Positions 1 through 6,130 of a stretch of DNA of 8,441 nt are shown one piece after another. The position numbers and the translations under genes are program-made. The DNA lies in contig CAZVPD010000159.1 of assembly GCA_964628455.1 (NCBI GenBank), positions 1-8,441 on the forward strand, read 5' to 3'. The stretch's first letter is position 1. Every line of letters starts with the position of its first letter. The DNA comes from JAQVWU01 sp964628455. Lineage in GTDB: Bacteria > Bacillota > Clostridia > Oscillospirales > CAG-272. The notes below the pieces were generated by a model. That model saw only the letters and a program-made list of their open reading frames with translations. It did no database searches and was not told where the DNA came from.

Positions 1-894
1 GTCCAGACCGCTGTCCGGAACACCTATGACTATATCAGCACCGACATTGTATCTTCGTGCAAGACAACGGCCGGCTTCAATCCTGGCATGATGTACGCTT
101 TGACCGTCAATAACCGAGTCCGGACGGGCAAAATAAATATGCTCGAATACACAAAGGGATCCCTTTTTTGAGCATTTGGATATATTCGAATGAATACCAT
201 CCTGATTGATGATGACGATTTCGCCGGGCTTGACATTACGAAGGAACTGCCCCCCGACAACATCGATCGCACAGGATTCCGAAGCTATAATATAGGCTTC
301 CCCCAGTGTTCCCAGACACAAAGGACGAAAACCGTCGGGATCTCTGAAAGCAATCATTTTGTTGGAGCAAAGCATTGCAGCCGAATAAGCGCCTGTCATG
401 CGGTCCATGGCATTGGAAATCGCACTTTCCGTCGTACTTTCTTTTAGCCTTTCACGGGCAATGATATATGCCATGATTTCAGTGTCGGACTGTGTCTGAA
501 ACATTGCGCCGTTTTCTTCCAGCTCAAAGCGTAATTCATTGGCGTTGATAATGTTTCCGTTATATGCGATGGCTAACTGCCCCCTGTAATATTTGCAAAC
601 AAACGGCTGTGCGTTTTCTCTTCCTTCCGAACCCGATACGGCATATCGGACATGCCCGAGCGCGTAATTTCCCTGAAGATAATTCAGGACCATTTCGTTA
701 AAAACTTCATTCGCCAAACCCGAATCACGGTGGCAATACAGTTTACCTTCTTTATTAACGGCTATTCCGGCACTCTGTTGTCCCCGGTGCTGAAGGGCAT
801 AAAGTGCCGAATATGTGATATGAGCGACATTGAGTGTGTTTGTGGGATCATAAATGCCGAAAATACCGCATTCTTCATGTAGTTTGTCTGTCAT
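1..894 (-). CDS. purF: Amidophosphoribosyltransferase (PurF), N-terminal 298 residues, cut by the window edge
   Basis: PurF makes 5-phosphoribosylamine from PRPP and glutamine, the committed step of de novo purine synthesis in the cytoplasm. I translated the minus strand from the ATG at 892-894; the frame stays open to base 1. The start MTDKLHEE-CGIFGI puts the Ntn-type nucleophile at Cys9 after a short propeptide, which in this family is removed to expose the cysteine. HRGQQSAGI (about 36-44), GHVRYAVSGSEGRENAQPF, YNGNIINANEL and SDTEIMAYIIARE are classic glutamine amidotransferase class II motifs. FRDPDGFRPLCLG and the final IVIGVPDSG enter the phosphoribosyltransferase half. The PRPP-binding loop and any Fe-S cysteines lie outside the window. 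GGAG at 904-907 sits 9 bases before the start. purE lies 66 bases upstream on the same strand, which fits a pur operon. The identification is secure. Confidence 0.96.
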   Translation of the reverse strand, partial: MTDKLHEECGIFGIYDPTNTLNVAHITYSALYALQHRGQQSAGIAVNKEGKLYCHRDSGLANEVFNEMVLNYLQGNYALGHVRYAVSGSEGRENAQPFVCKYYRGQLAIAYNGNIINANELRFELEENGAMFQTQSDTEIMAYIIARERLKESTTESAISNAMDRMTGAYSAAMLCSNKMIAFRDPDGFRPLCLGTLGEAYIIASESCAIDVVGGQFLRNVKPGEIVIINQDGIHSNISKCSKKGSLCVFEHIYFARPDSVIDGQSVHHARIEAGRCLARRYNVGADIVIGVPDSGLD

Positions 895-960
895 GTAATT
901 CTGCTCCGTTTTTTTTTGTCTGTTTCGTCTGAACAATGGACCGCATTCCGAAAAAATGAT

Positions 961-1452
961 TCAATCTGCAGCTTTTACTTGCAGACGGCGGTCTTTTTCC
1001 GTCACCTCATCGGTCATTTGCCGGCGGAACAATTCGAGTTTTTCGACAAGAACGGGATCAGCGGTTGCGATTATCTGTGCGGCCAGTATAGCTGCATTCG
1101 CAGCACCGTCGATTGCGACTGTGGCAACAGGTATGCCCGCAGGCATCTGTACCATTGCAAGTAAAGCGTCTATTCCTTCGAGCGATGCTTTGATCGGGAT
1201 CCCGATCACGGGAAGAGTTGTATAGGCAGCGAGAAATCCTCCGAGATGGGCGGCTTTCCCTGCAGCGGCTATAATAACGCCGAAACCGCGGTCTCTTGCC
1301 TGAGACGCAAATTCCGCAGCAGTTCCGGGTGTGCGATGAGCCGATATGATCCGGACTTCATACGGCATACCGAATTTTTCGAGAGCTTTAAAACACGGTT
1401 CGAGTTTGGGCAGGTCGCTTTCACTGCCCATAATAACAGCGGTCTTTAACAT
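961..1452 (-). CDS. purE: N5-carboxyaminoimidazole ribonucleotide mutase (PurE)
   Basis: PurE class I moves the carboxylate of N5-CAIR to C4, giving CAIR in purine synthesis; it works with PurK, which is not in the window. The 163-residue length is normal. Visible motifs are the N-terminal IMGSESDLP nucleotide-binding loop (7-15), SAHRTP with the presumed catalytic His39, AAAGKAAHL (62-70), PVIGIPIK, and VQMPAGIPVATVAIDGAANAA, all typical of the clostridial class I form. In the normally well conserved AHLPG motif, Gly71 replaces the proline. The start has GGGGGAAAG just upstream (about 1457-1465). purF follows after 66 bases; upstream, 70 bases separate it from the membrane-protein gene. I see no convincing promoter directly before it, so it may be read from further upstream. 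Confidence 0.95.
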   Translation of the reverse strand: MLKTAVIMGSESDLPKLEPCFKALEKFGMPYEVRIISAHRTPGTAAEFASQARDRGFGVIIAAAGKAAHLGGFLAAYTTLPVIGIPIKASLEGIDALLAMVQMPAGIPVATVAIDGAANAAILAAQIIATADPVLVEKLELFRRQMTDEVTEKDRRLQVKAAD

Positions 1453-1522
1453 ATCTTTCCCCCGGCATTTTTTGGATTTTATGAATGAAATTCATTGTTG
1501 CGGATCAGTCTTGATTCTTACG

Positions 1523-2161
1523 CTAATAAATCATTTCCGATTTTATGATACTGTTGATTTTTATTCGATCATTCGTATTTAACAATTCAAATATTTGAGG
1601 AACTGCGGTATCACTCGGCATATCAGAACGGAAAGTTCCGTCATTGGCCATGATTTTATAGCTTATTTTAAATGTATAACGTATTTGCCCTTTATAATCG
1701 CCGTTTTCGATCAAATCTTCCGAAAGTTTTTCTATCTCAATATCATAAATTTTCTGCATGGTAAATTTATCGAATTTTTTATTGTTTTTATCTTTATAAT
1801 AAACCTCCGTAAAAAAATTATTGTATATTTCCGCGTTTCCGTCAGTCAGCGTTTTTATGTAAGTCAAGAAAAAATCTCCGATTTCACCGTATTCGTTATT
1901 GTTTTCCGTGATGATCGATGAATACGGATTTTCGATATATACAATATGACGATTTTTTGACATATATACGGCATTGTCGTATATATTTGATTCATAATCG
2001 GGATTTGAAAAATGAATTTTTTCGGTTTCTTCGGTTTTTCTGCCACCGAACCATTCCGACATATCAACATCATAATCAATATTGTTAAGTATAATCAGAA
2101 TAATCATTGTCAGCACGGCTGCCGATAACACCAGAATTGTTTTTTTAGTGTTTTTTTTCAA
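1523..2161 (-). CDS. Single-pass membrane-anchored protein of unknown function, TTG start
   Basis: I do not recognise a family. Read from the TTG at 2159-2161, the protein has 212 residues. It has a short lysine-rich N-terminus (MKKNTKKT), one hydrophobic helix at about 8-28, then a polar, Asn/Asp/Glu/Tyr-rich domain that should lie outside the membrane. The helix lacks a clear lipobox, so this is an uncleaved anchor or signal anchor rather than a lipoprotein. The stretch from about 95 to 205 (a helical part around FFLTYIKTLTDG, then RYTFKISYKI strands) could be a small NTF2- or cystatin-like alpha+beta domain, but that is a guess. An ATG at 2204-2206 is in frame but lies inside a hairpin and has no ribosome binding site; the TTG has GGAGG five bases upstream. 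The stop is TAG. It sits between the isomerase-like gene and purE, with no evident link to purines. Confidence 0.75.
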   Translation of the reverse strand: MKKNTKKTILVLSAAVLTMIILIILNNIDYDVDMSEWFGGRKTEETEKIHFSNPDYESNIYDNAVYMSKNRHIVYIENPYSSIITENNNEYGEIGDFFLTYIKTLTDGNAEIYNNFFTEVYYKDKNNKKFDKFTMQKIYDIEIEKLSEDLIENGDYKGQIRYTFKISYKIMANDGTFRSDMPSDTAVPQIFELLNTNDRIKINSIIKSEMIY

Positions 2162-2166
2162 ATCAT

Positions 2167-2171
2167 CCTCC
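2167..2171 (-). promoter_or_regulatory. Ribosome binding site fixing a TTG start
   Basis: GGAGG on the minus strand lies five bases before the TTG at 2159-2161. It decides the start of the membrane-anchored protein, because the in-frame ATG 45 bases upstream has no comparable site. Confidence 0.7.
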
Positions 2172-2196
2172 GTATTATGATGCAATAACCAACGCA

Positions 2197-2220
2197 AGCC
2201 GAACATAAAAATGTCCGGCT
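2197..2220 (-). other. Stem-loop between the isomerase gene and the membrane-protein gene
   Basis: On the minus strand this forms a 10-bp stem (AGCCGGACAT with ATGTTCGGCT, one G-U pair) closed by a TTTT loop. On the plus strand the wobble becomes an A/C mismatch, so the structure favours the minus-strand transcript. It is not followed by a U-tract (the next bases are TGCGTTGG), so it is not a standard terminator. It could be a weak terminator, a processing site, or an RNA stabiliser for the 3' end of the upstream gene. Confidence 0.45.
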
Positions 2221-2258
2221 GACGGTGATTTCACTGGTCTATTTATTTTTATTAATAT

Positions 2259-3119
2259 TTACCCTATAAATCTTTTTAAATTCTGCAGACCGATTTCTAT
2301 TCCGAGGAGTTTATCCTCCATACCTTCAAATTCAATGGAGAGATAGCCGTCATATCCCGCACGGCGCAAAGCCTGAATACTTTGATATACTTTGGCATCG
2401 CCGTGACCTATTATGGCGCCTCTGATATAGTTGGCGGCGCGGGTCATGAACCAGCCTGCACCCGGATTCATATCATTTCCGCTTTTGAAGTGAAAATCCT
2501 TGGCATGGACATGTTTTGCATAAGGAGCCATAATACCGACTGCTTTAGGCGGGTCTTCATCGGCACACATAAAGTTTCCTATATCAACCAGTGAACCGAA
2601 ATTCGGATGGCCTGTCGCGTTGATCAATTTCTCCACCCTGCAGGAATCCTGTGAAAAAAATCCGTGGTTTTCAGTCATGGTTCCAACTCCGAGCTGTTCC
2701 GCGTATTTTGTAACCTCGCGGCAACCTTCGGATAATATCGGAAGCGCATCATCAAATCCTATGCTGTATTTTCTGCCGCGAAAGCCTCCGGTGACGTCGT
2801 GCCGCATGTTTTTAACACCCATTGCAGCGGCAAATTCTATTTGTTTATGAAGACGTTTGATTTCATCTTTGAGGACTCCGCCTGAACCGTTTAAAAAATC
2901 AGCTCCTACGCAATATGAAACGATTTCAAGTTTATATTTTTCGGCGTGCTGTCTGATTTTTTTCGCAACATCCGGATCAAGACCTCCGTTCCAGCCTCCT
3001 TCGCTGAATTCCAGACCGTCAAATCCCATTTCCGCAACTTTTTCGATAAGACCGTAAAGGCCTAATTTGTTTTCATTGATGTATTCTCCGAAACTGTATG
3101 AACTTACACAGGTTTTCAT
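2259..3119 (-). CDS. Sugar phosphate isomerase/epimerase-like TIM-barrel protein
   Basis: The 286-residue protein belongs by sequence to the xylose isomerase-like/AP endonuclease 2 TIM-barrel superfamily, whose members isomerise or epimerise sugars or inositol derivatives with a divalent metal. Likely metal and active-site positions are Glu150 (TENHG), Asp179 (SLVDIGNF), the HVHAKDFHF strand (His203, His205, Asp208), His239/Asp241 (GHGD) and Glu263/Glu265 (SIEFEG). The early strands SYSF, GFDGLEFSEGGW and IVSYCVG fit the barrel. Substrate cannot be told from the sequence. I start at ATG 3117-3119 because GAGGA lies five bases upstream. The longer open frame to 3194 would begin inside the -10 box of the gene's own promoter. 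The stop is TAA. It is the first gene after the minus-strand promoter, with the membrane protein, purE and purF downstream. Confidence 0.88.
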   Translation of the reverse strand: MKTCVSSYSFGEYINENKLGLYGLIEKVAEMGFDGLEFSEGGWNGGLDPDVAKKIRQHAEKYKLEIVSYCVGADFLNGSGGVLKDEIKRLHKQIEFAAAMGVKNMRHDVTGGFRGRKYSIGFDDALPILSEGCREVTKYAEQLGVGTMTENHGFFSQDSCRVEKLINATGHPNFGSLVDIGNFMCADEDPPKAVGIMAPYAKHVHAKDFHFKSGNDMNPGAGWFMTRAANYIRGAIIGHGDAKVYQSIQALRRAGYDGYLSIEFEGMEDKLLGIEIGLQNLKRFIG

Positions 3120-3124
3120 ATGTA

Positions 3125-3129
3125 TCCTC
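3125..3129 (-). promoter_or_regulatory. Ribosome binding site fixing the isomerase start
   Basis: GAGGA on the minus strand, five bases before the ATG at 3117-3119. It supports this inner start over the upstream in-frame ATG at 3192-3194. Confidence 0.65.
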
Positions 3130-3194
3130 ATTTCTCCGGCAAATATAGAATAATGCACCGTCTCCGCCGGCCGACGTCTGTTTTCACAAGTCAA

Positions 3195-3223
3195 ATTATA
3201 TCATATATAAAACAGTTTGTAAA
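3195..3223 (-). promoter_or_regulatory. SigA-type promoter for the minus-strand operon
   Basis: On the minus strand, TTTACA (3218-3223) and TATAAT (3195-3200) are separated by exactly 17 bases. TGA directly before the -10 gives an extended -10 (TGnTATAAT). Transcription should start near 3188, leaving a leader of about 70 bases before the isomerase start. Confidence 0.8.
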
Positions 3224-3246
3224 TACTTATTTAGTTTTTTACATGG

Positions 3247-3268
3247 GAATATATAAGACAATATATTC
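3247..3268. repeat. Inverted repeat centred between the divergent promoters, candidate operator
   Basis: GAATATAT (3247-3254) and ATATATTC (3261-3268) are perfect 8-base inverted arms around a 6-base spacer. Outer CAT/ATG bases extend the symmetry with a two-base bulge. The centre lies roughly 30-35 bases from the -35 box of each divergent promoter, a placement suited to a shared dimeric regulator. The region is AT-rich, so chance is possible. Confidence 0.35.
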
Positions 3269-3287
3269 ATGATCGCATAATTAAAAC

Positions 3288-3316
3288 TTGACAAAGAACT
3301 TTTTAATATGTATAAT
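3288..3316 (+). promoter_or_regulatory. Perfect-consensus SigA promoter for the acyl ligase/ACP unit
   Basis: TTGACA (3288-3293) and TATAAT (3311-3316) have a 17-base spacer, matching the housekeeping consensus at all 12 positions. Transcription should begin near 3323, giving a leader of about 50 bases before the ATG at 3374. Confidence 0.88.
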
Positions 3317-3352
3317 ATAATAATGTAAACAAAAGTTTATTTATTCAAATGT

Positions 3353-3361
3353 CTCCGGAGG
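3353..3361 (+). promoter_or_regulatory. Ribosome binding site within a self-complementary octamer
   Basis: GGAGG (3357-3361) precedes the ATG at 3374 by 12 bases, longer than the usual 5-9. It overlaps CTCCGGAG (3353-3360), which is its own reverse complement. The long spacing may moderate translation despite the strong promoter. No better start lies closer. Confidence 0.55.
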
Positions 3362-3373
3362 AATATTTAAGCG

Positions 3374-4948
3374 ATGAAAATTAAACTGAAGGCAAAACGT
3401 CGGCCGGCTTTATTAAACAACATTCGCGACATAATAAGAAACGGAGCGGCAGAATACGGAGACAGGCCTGTTTTATATTACCGCCGGAATAAAGAAGAAT
3501 CCAGTTTTACATTCAACGATTATAACAACAGCATGAACAATCTGGGGACCGCATTTGCCGCGCTTGGACTGATGGGTAAACACATAGCGGTGATCGGAGA
3601 CACATGTCCCGAATATCTTGTTACCTATCATGCAACGGTTAACGGAGGCGGAGTGATCATACCGCTTGACCGTGAATTGGCAAACGACGAAATTATTAAC
3701 TTTTTAAATTTAAGCGAAGCGGCCGCTGTTGTTTATACCGACAATTTTAATAACCTGCTGATCAACTTTGAATTAAAACTACCGAATATAAAATATTTCA
3801 TACCCGTCATTCATGAAACCGAAAATACGGTAAATCCCAAAATACGTTCCTACACCGATCTGATCGAATTCGGCAGGAATGAACTCACCGCCGGAAGACG
3901 CACCTTTATTGACCATGTAATCGATATGAATAAATTATCAGCGCTGTTGTTTACATCGGGTACGACAGGAACAAGCAAAGGAGTCATGTTAAGTCATAAA
4001 AATCTCACTGCCGCGACAAACGCTTCTTGTCAGTCTATGGAGTATGATGACGATAACACCTTTGTTGATCTGCTTCCGATGCATCATTCCTATGAAATAA
4101 CCTGCGGTCATATGAGCATTACCGCTCTGGGCGGGACCATGTATATAAACGACAGTTTAAAAAATACAATGCGCAACATACTTCATTTCAAACCCAATGC
4201 ATTAATGGTAGTCCCTTTATATGTAGAGACGATGCATAAAAGAATTTGGGCGGAAATTGACAAAAAAGGTCTCCGGAGTAAAGTCAGATTTGCCATGTGG
4301 CTCAGTGATATCATGCTGAAAGCCGGAATTGATCTGCGGGACAGGTTATTTTCCGAGGTTCGGAATTCTCTTGGCGGTAATCTGCGCAGTATCGTATGCG
4401 GAGGCGCTCCTCTCAGTCCGAAATTGATAAAAGATTTTTTTTGTTTCGGTATTATTGTTTTAGAAGGTTACGGTATTACAGAATGCTCTCCCCTTGTTGC
4501 CGTTAATCGTCCCGGGAAAGCACGGTATCATTCGGTCGGGCAGCCTGTATACGGCTGTGAAGTGAAGATTGAAAAGAATTCCAATGACAAAACCGGAGAA
4601 ATACTGGTACGCGGCGATAATGTGATGATGGGTTATTATAAGAACGAAGAAGCCACCCGAGACGCATTTACCGATGACGGCTGGTTCAGAACCGGTGATA
4701 TCGGCTATATGGATAAAGACAATTACGTCTATATAACAGGCCGTAAAAAAAATGTCATAATATTAAGCAACGGTAAAAACATATTTCCCGAAGAAATAGA
4801 AGAGTATTTAAGAAAGTCGGAATTGATATCCGAAAGTGTGGTCATAGGCAGAGCCAGGGAAAGCGATGATATTATAATAACGGCAATCCCGAAAAAACAT
4901 CGGATATGTCCGCAGAACAAAAGTATGCTGCTGTTAAACAGTCTGTAA
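3374..4948 (+). CDS. AMP-dependent acyl ligase (acyl-CoA/acyl-ACP synthetase family), C-terminus frameshifted
   Basis: ANL-superfamily adenylate-forming ligase: it activates a carboxylic (probably fatty) acid as acyl-AMP and transfers it to a thiol of CoA or a carrier protein. Visible motifs are the P-loop-like TSGTTGTSKG (194-203), GYGITECSPL (365-374), WFRTGDIGYMDKDNYVYITGRKKN (437-460) with Asp442 and Arg457, and NGKNIFPEEIEEYL in the mobile C-terminal domain. After about residue 505 the 524-residue reading turns into unlikely sequence (HRICPQNKSMLLLNSL) and stops. The expected ending, including the motif-A10 lysine region, is found in the -1 frame up to 5061. Rejoined, the product would be about 562 residues. 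No signal peptide or clear membrane helix is seen. The start follows GGAGG at 12 bases. The neighbouring ACP gene suggests the acyl acceptor is a carrier protein rather than CoA; that is inference. Confidence 0.92.
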   Translation: MKIKLKAKRRPALLNNIRDIIRNGAAEYGDRPVLYYRRNKEESSFTFNDYNNSMNNLGTAFAALGLMGKHIAVIGDTCPEYLVTYHATVNGGGVIIPLDRELANDEIINFLNLSEAAAVVYTDNFNNLLINFELKLPNIKYFIPVIHETENTVNPKIRSYTDLIEFGRNELTAGRRTFIDHVIDMNKLSALLFTSGTTGTSKGVMLSHKNLTAATNASCQSMEYDDDNTFVDLLPMHHSYEITCGHMSITALGGTMYINDSLKNTMRNILHFKPNALMVVPLYVETMHKRIWAEIDKKGLRSKVRFAMWLSDIMLKAGIDLRDRLFSEVRNSLGGNLRSIVCGGAPLSPKLIKDFFCFGIIVLEGYGITECSPLVAVNRPGKARYHSVGQPVYGCEVKIEKNSNDKTGEILVRGDNVMMGYYKNEEATRDAFTDDGWFRTGDIGYMDKDNYVYITGRKKNVIILSNGKNIFPEEIEEYLRKSELISESVVIGRARESDDIIITAIPKKHRICPQNKSMLLLNSL

Positions 4949-5061
4949 ACTCAATCAATAAAACGCTGCCCGTTTATAAACAAGTGCGTGAAATCGAAAT
5001 CCGAGACACGGAATTCAGTAAAACATCTTCCAAAAAAATAAAGCGTTATAATATCAAATAA
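4870..5061 (+). pseudogene. Out-of-frame C-terminal tail of the acyl ligase
   Basis: This -1 frame is open from just after a TGA at 4867-4869 to TAA at 5059-5061. It reads NPEKTSDMSAEQKYAAV..., then NSINKTLPVYKQVREIEIRD and TEFSKTSSKKIKRY, the normal ending of clostridial AMP-dependent acyl ligases, including the lysine region (motif A10) that completes adenylation. The two frames overlap only at 4870-4948, so the shift lies there, most simply at the A6 run 4892-4897. One extra A would restore the frame. An in-frame ATG at 4906 could in principle start a separate 51-residue piece, but it has no good ribosome binding site. It may be a real mutation, a sequencing or assembly error, or a slippage site; the sequence alone cannot tell. 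Confidence 0.85.
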
Positions 5062-5098
5062 AAATAATTTTTAAATAAAAAAACGGAGGTATCATGCT

Positions 5099-5329
5099 AT
5101 GTTTGAAAAGATAAAGAATATTTTGATCGAAGATTTACAGGTTCCCGAAGACGATATAACAATGAATTCCGAACTCATTGCGGACCTTGGAATCAATTCA
5201 CTCGAGCTGGCGGATTTGATATTAATGTGCGAAGAAAAATTCAATATTGAAATAAAAGATGAAGATATTCATAAATTCATATCTGTCGGCGATGTTGTAA
5301 ATTATCTTTCTGAAATGTGTGAAGAGTAA
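5099..5329 (+). CDS. Acyl carrier protein
   Basis: This 76-residue, strongly acidic protein has the acyl carrier fold: helix 1 (about 2-14), loop, then DLGINSLELADLI with Ser34 (codon 5198-5200) as the likely 4'-phosphopantetheine attachment site, and a C-terminal region EIKDEDIHKFISVGDVVNYL. Housekeeping ACPs usually have DSL before helix 2; here it is NSL, as in many specialised carrier proteins, so I do not call it acpP. CGGAGG (5084-5089) lies nine bases before the ATG at 5099; an earlier ATG at 5094 is out of frame and stops at once. It follows the ligase frame by 37 bases with no promoter between, so it should be co-transcribed. The likely role is to carry the acyl chain activated by the ligase. 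A terminator-like hairpin follows. Confidence 0.93.
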   Translation: MFEKIKNILIEDLQVPEDDITMNSELIADLGINSLELADLILMCEEKFNIEIKDEDIHKFISVGDVVNYLSEMCEE

Positions 5330-5349
5330 AATAAACATGCTGCGGAATT

Positions 5350-5393
5350 CGGAAGCAGGGTTGCGTCTTGTCCGACTCTCGCTTCCGCTTTTC
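5350..5393 (+). terminator. Terminator-like hairpin after the acyl carrier protein gene
   Basis: CGGAAGC (5350-5356) pairs with GCTTCCG (5381-5387), and AGGGT (5357-5361) pairs with ACTCT (5375-5379, one G-U) around a bulged C5380. The stem is followed by CTTTTC. A second CGGAA copy at 5343-5347 allows an alternative register. The T-run is short, so termination may be partial. Confidence 0.6.
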
Positions 5394-5438
5394 ATATAAC
5401 CGCTTGCATTTTATGTTATATATGAAATTCAAGCGGAA
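5390..5438 (+). other. Structured leader with mutually exclusive pairings before the NERD gene
   Basis: Two hairpins compete. TTTCATATAAC (5390-5400) pairs with GTTATATATGAAA (5415-5427, two-base bulge). CCGCTTG (5400-5406) pairs with CAAGCGG (5430-5436), helped by ATTT/AAAT inside. AAGCGGAA (5431-5438) can also pair with TTCCGCTT (5383-5390), which belongs to the 3' arm of the preceding terminator-like stem. The set ends five bases before the GGAGG (5443-5447) of the next gene. It could act as an attenuator or a control of translation. I see no known riboswitch consensus and no clear promoter here. Confidence 0.4.
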
Positions 5439-5452
5439 ACGCGGAGGTTTAT

Positions 5453-6130
5453 ATGGAATATTTCGTAAAAATCTGCATTGCTTTTATGATTATCCTCACA
5501 GTGTTTTTCTGTTTGTTTTTATTTTTCGTAATTGAAAAAGCACTCAAAACGAGGTTGCTTTTACATCAGGAAAACCGAACCGATCATCTGCCGTTAAAAC
5601 TCCTTCGGATCAATTTCCAGAAACGCCGTATAATGCGCAGGGTTTATCTTCCGTATACAGAAGAACCTGATTCTCCTCTTTACTGTGTTGATATTCTGGT
5701 GATAAATCATGGCGGTATCCTGCTTTTATCCGTGAAAAATCTGCAGGGAACGATCGAAAATCCTTTCAGAGGAGACTGGAGACAATTTTATAATTCCACG
5801 ATAACGCAATTCCGCAATCCGCTGGAGGAAAGCAGTATAAATGCACGTGCTTTGACTAATCTTTTAAAAAACCAAAAAGTAATGAATGTTCCGATAAAAT
5901 CAGCCATTTGCTATATCGACATAAAAACGAAATTTAAAAATAAAATCGAACAGCTGATACCAGCGGACAAACTTATACCTTATGTCAAAGACATGGCGAA
6001 AAATCGTTTCCTCTCGGGAATTGAAATTAACAAAACAACAAATCTGATTCAAAAAAAACGCAAAAATTTCAATAAAAACAGGATAAATCCTACGCAGATC
6101 AAACATGATGTCTCCGGGAGAATAAAATGA
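5453..6130 (+). CDS. Membrane-anchored NERD-domain protein
   Basis: The 225-residue protein begins with a hydrophobic helix (about 5-27), a charged linker, then a nuclease-related (NERD) domain from about 60 to 175. NERD domains are predicted PD-(D/E)XK-like nuclease folds with poorly known roles. The match rests on YCVDILVINHGGILLLSVKNLQG (78-99), Trp109, FRNPLEESSINARALTNLL and a later AICYIDIKTKFKN strand. Asp80 and Lys95 fit the catalytic pattern, but the usual glutamate of E-x-K is Ser93, so nuclease activity may be lost. The last 30 residues are very basic (KKRKNFNKNR) and may bind nucleic acid or lipid. GGAGG is five bases upstream of the start. The stop overlaps the next start as ATGA, pointing to coupled translation. 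No typical partner domain (kinase, helicase, topoisomerase zinc finger) is fused to it. Confidence 0.78.
   Translation: MEYFVKICIAFMIILTVFFCLFLFFVIEKALKTRLLLHQENRTDHLPLKLLRINFQKRRIMRRVYLPYTEEPDSPLYCVDILVINHGGILLLSVKNLQGTIENPFRGDWRQFYNSTITQFRNPLEESSINARALTNLLKNQKVMNVPIKSAICYIDIKTKFKNKIEQLIPADKLIPYVKDMAKNRFLSGIEINKTTNLIQKKRKNFNKNRINPTQIKHDVSGRIK

Noticed and set aside
1481..1496. Overlapping short palindromes (ATGAAT-gaa-ATTCAT) upstream of purE
   Set aside because: Six-base arms in AT-rich sequence; they do not match the Bacillus PurR box and no good promoter lies beside them, so chance is likely.
1453..1522. Possible purE promoter (TAAAAT on the minus strand)
   Set aside because: The -10 is fair, but the -35 at proper spacing is poor (TCCGCA).
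2197..2220. Hairpin as an intrinsic terminator of the isomerase gene
   Set aside because: There is no U-tract on either strand after the stem; kept only as a stem-loop.
3120..3194. Longer N-terminus (25 extra residues) for the isomerase-like protein
   Set aside because: That start would lie within the -10 box of the promoter, and the inner ATG has a good ribosome binding site.
3350..3365. Near-identical TGTCTCCGG..GAATA blocks at 3350-3365 and 6109-6124
   Set aside because: Both are ribosome binding site regions; the similarity is best explained by shared Shine-Dalgarno sequence.
4892..4912. Programmed -1 ribosomal frameshift signal of the dnaX type
   Set aside because: The A6 run lacks a standard slippery heptamer in frame (preceding base G), the following hairpin has only 4 bp, and no upstream Shine-Dalgarno-like stimulator sits at the right distance. 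It is left as an open option only in the finding.
5395..5400. TATAAC as a -10 box for the NERD gene
   Set aside because: No acceptable -35 at 16-18 bases; the stretch is better explained as a hairpin arm.
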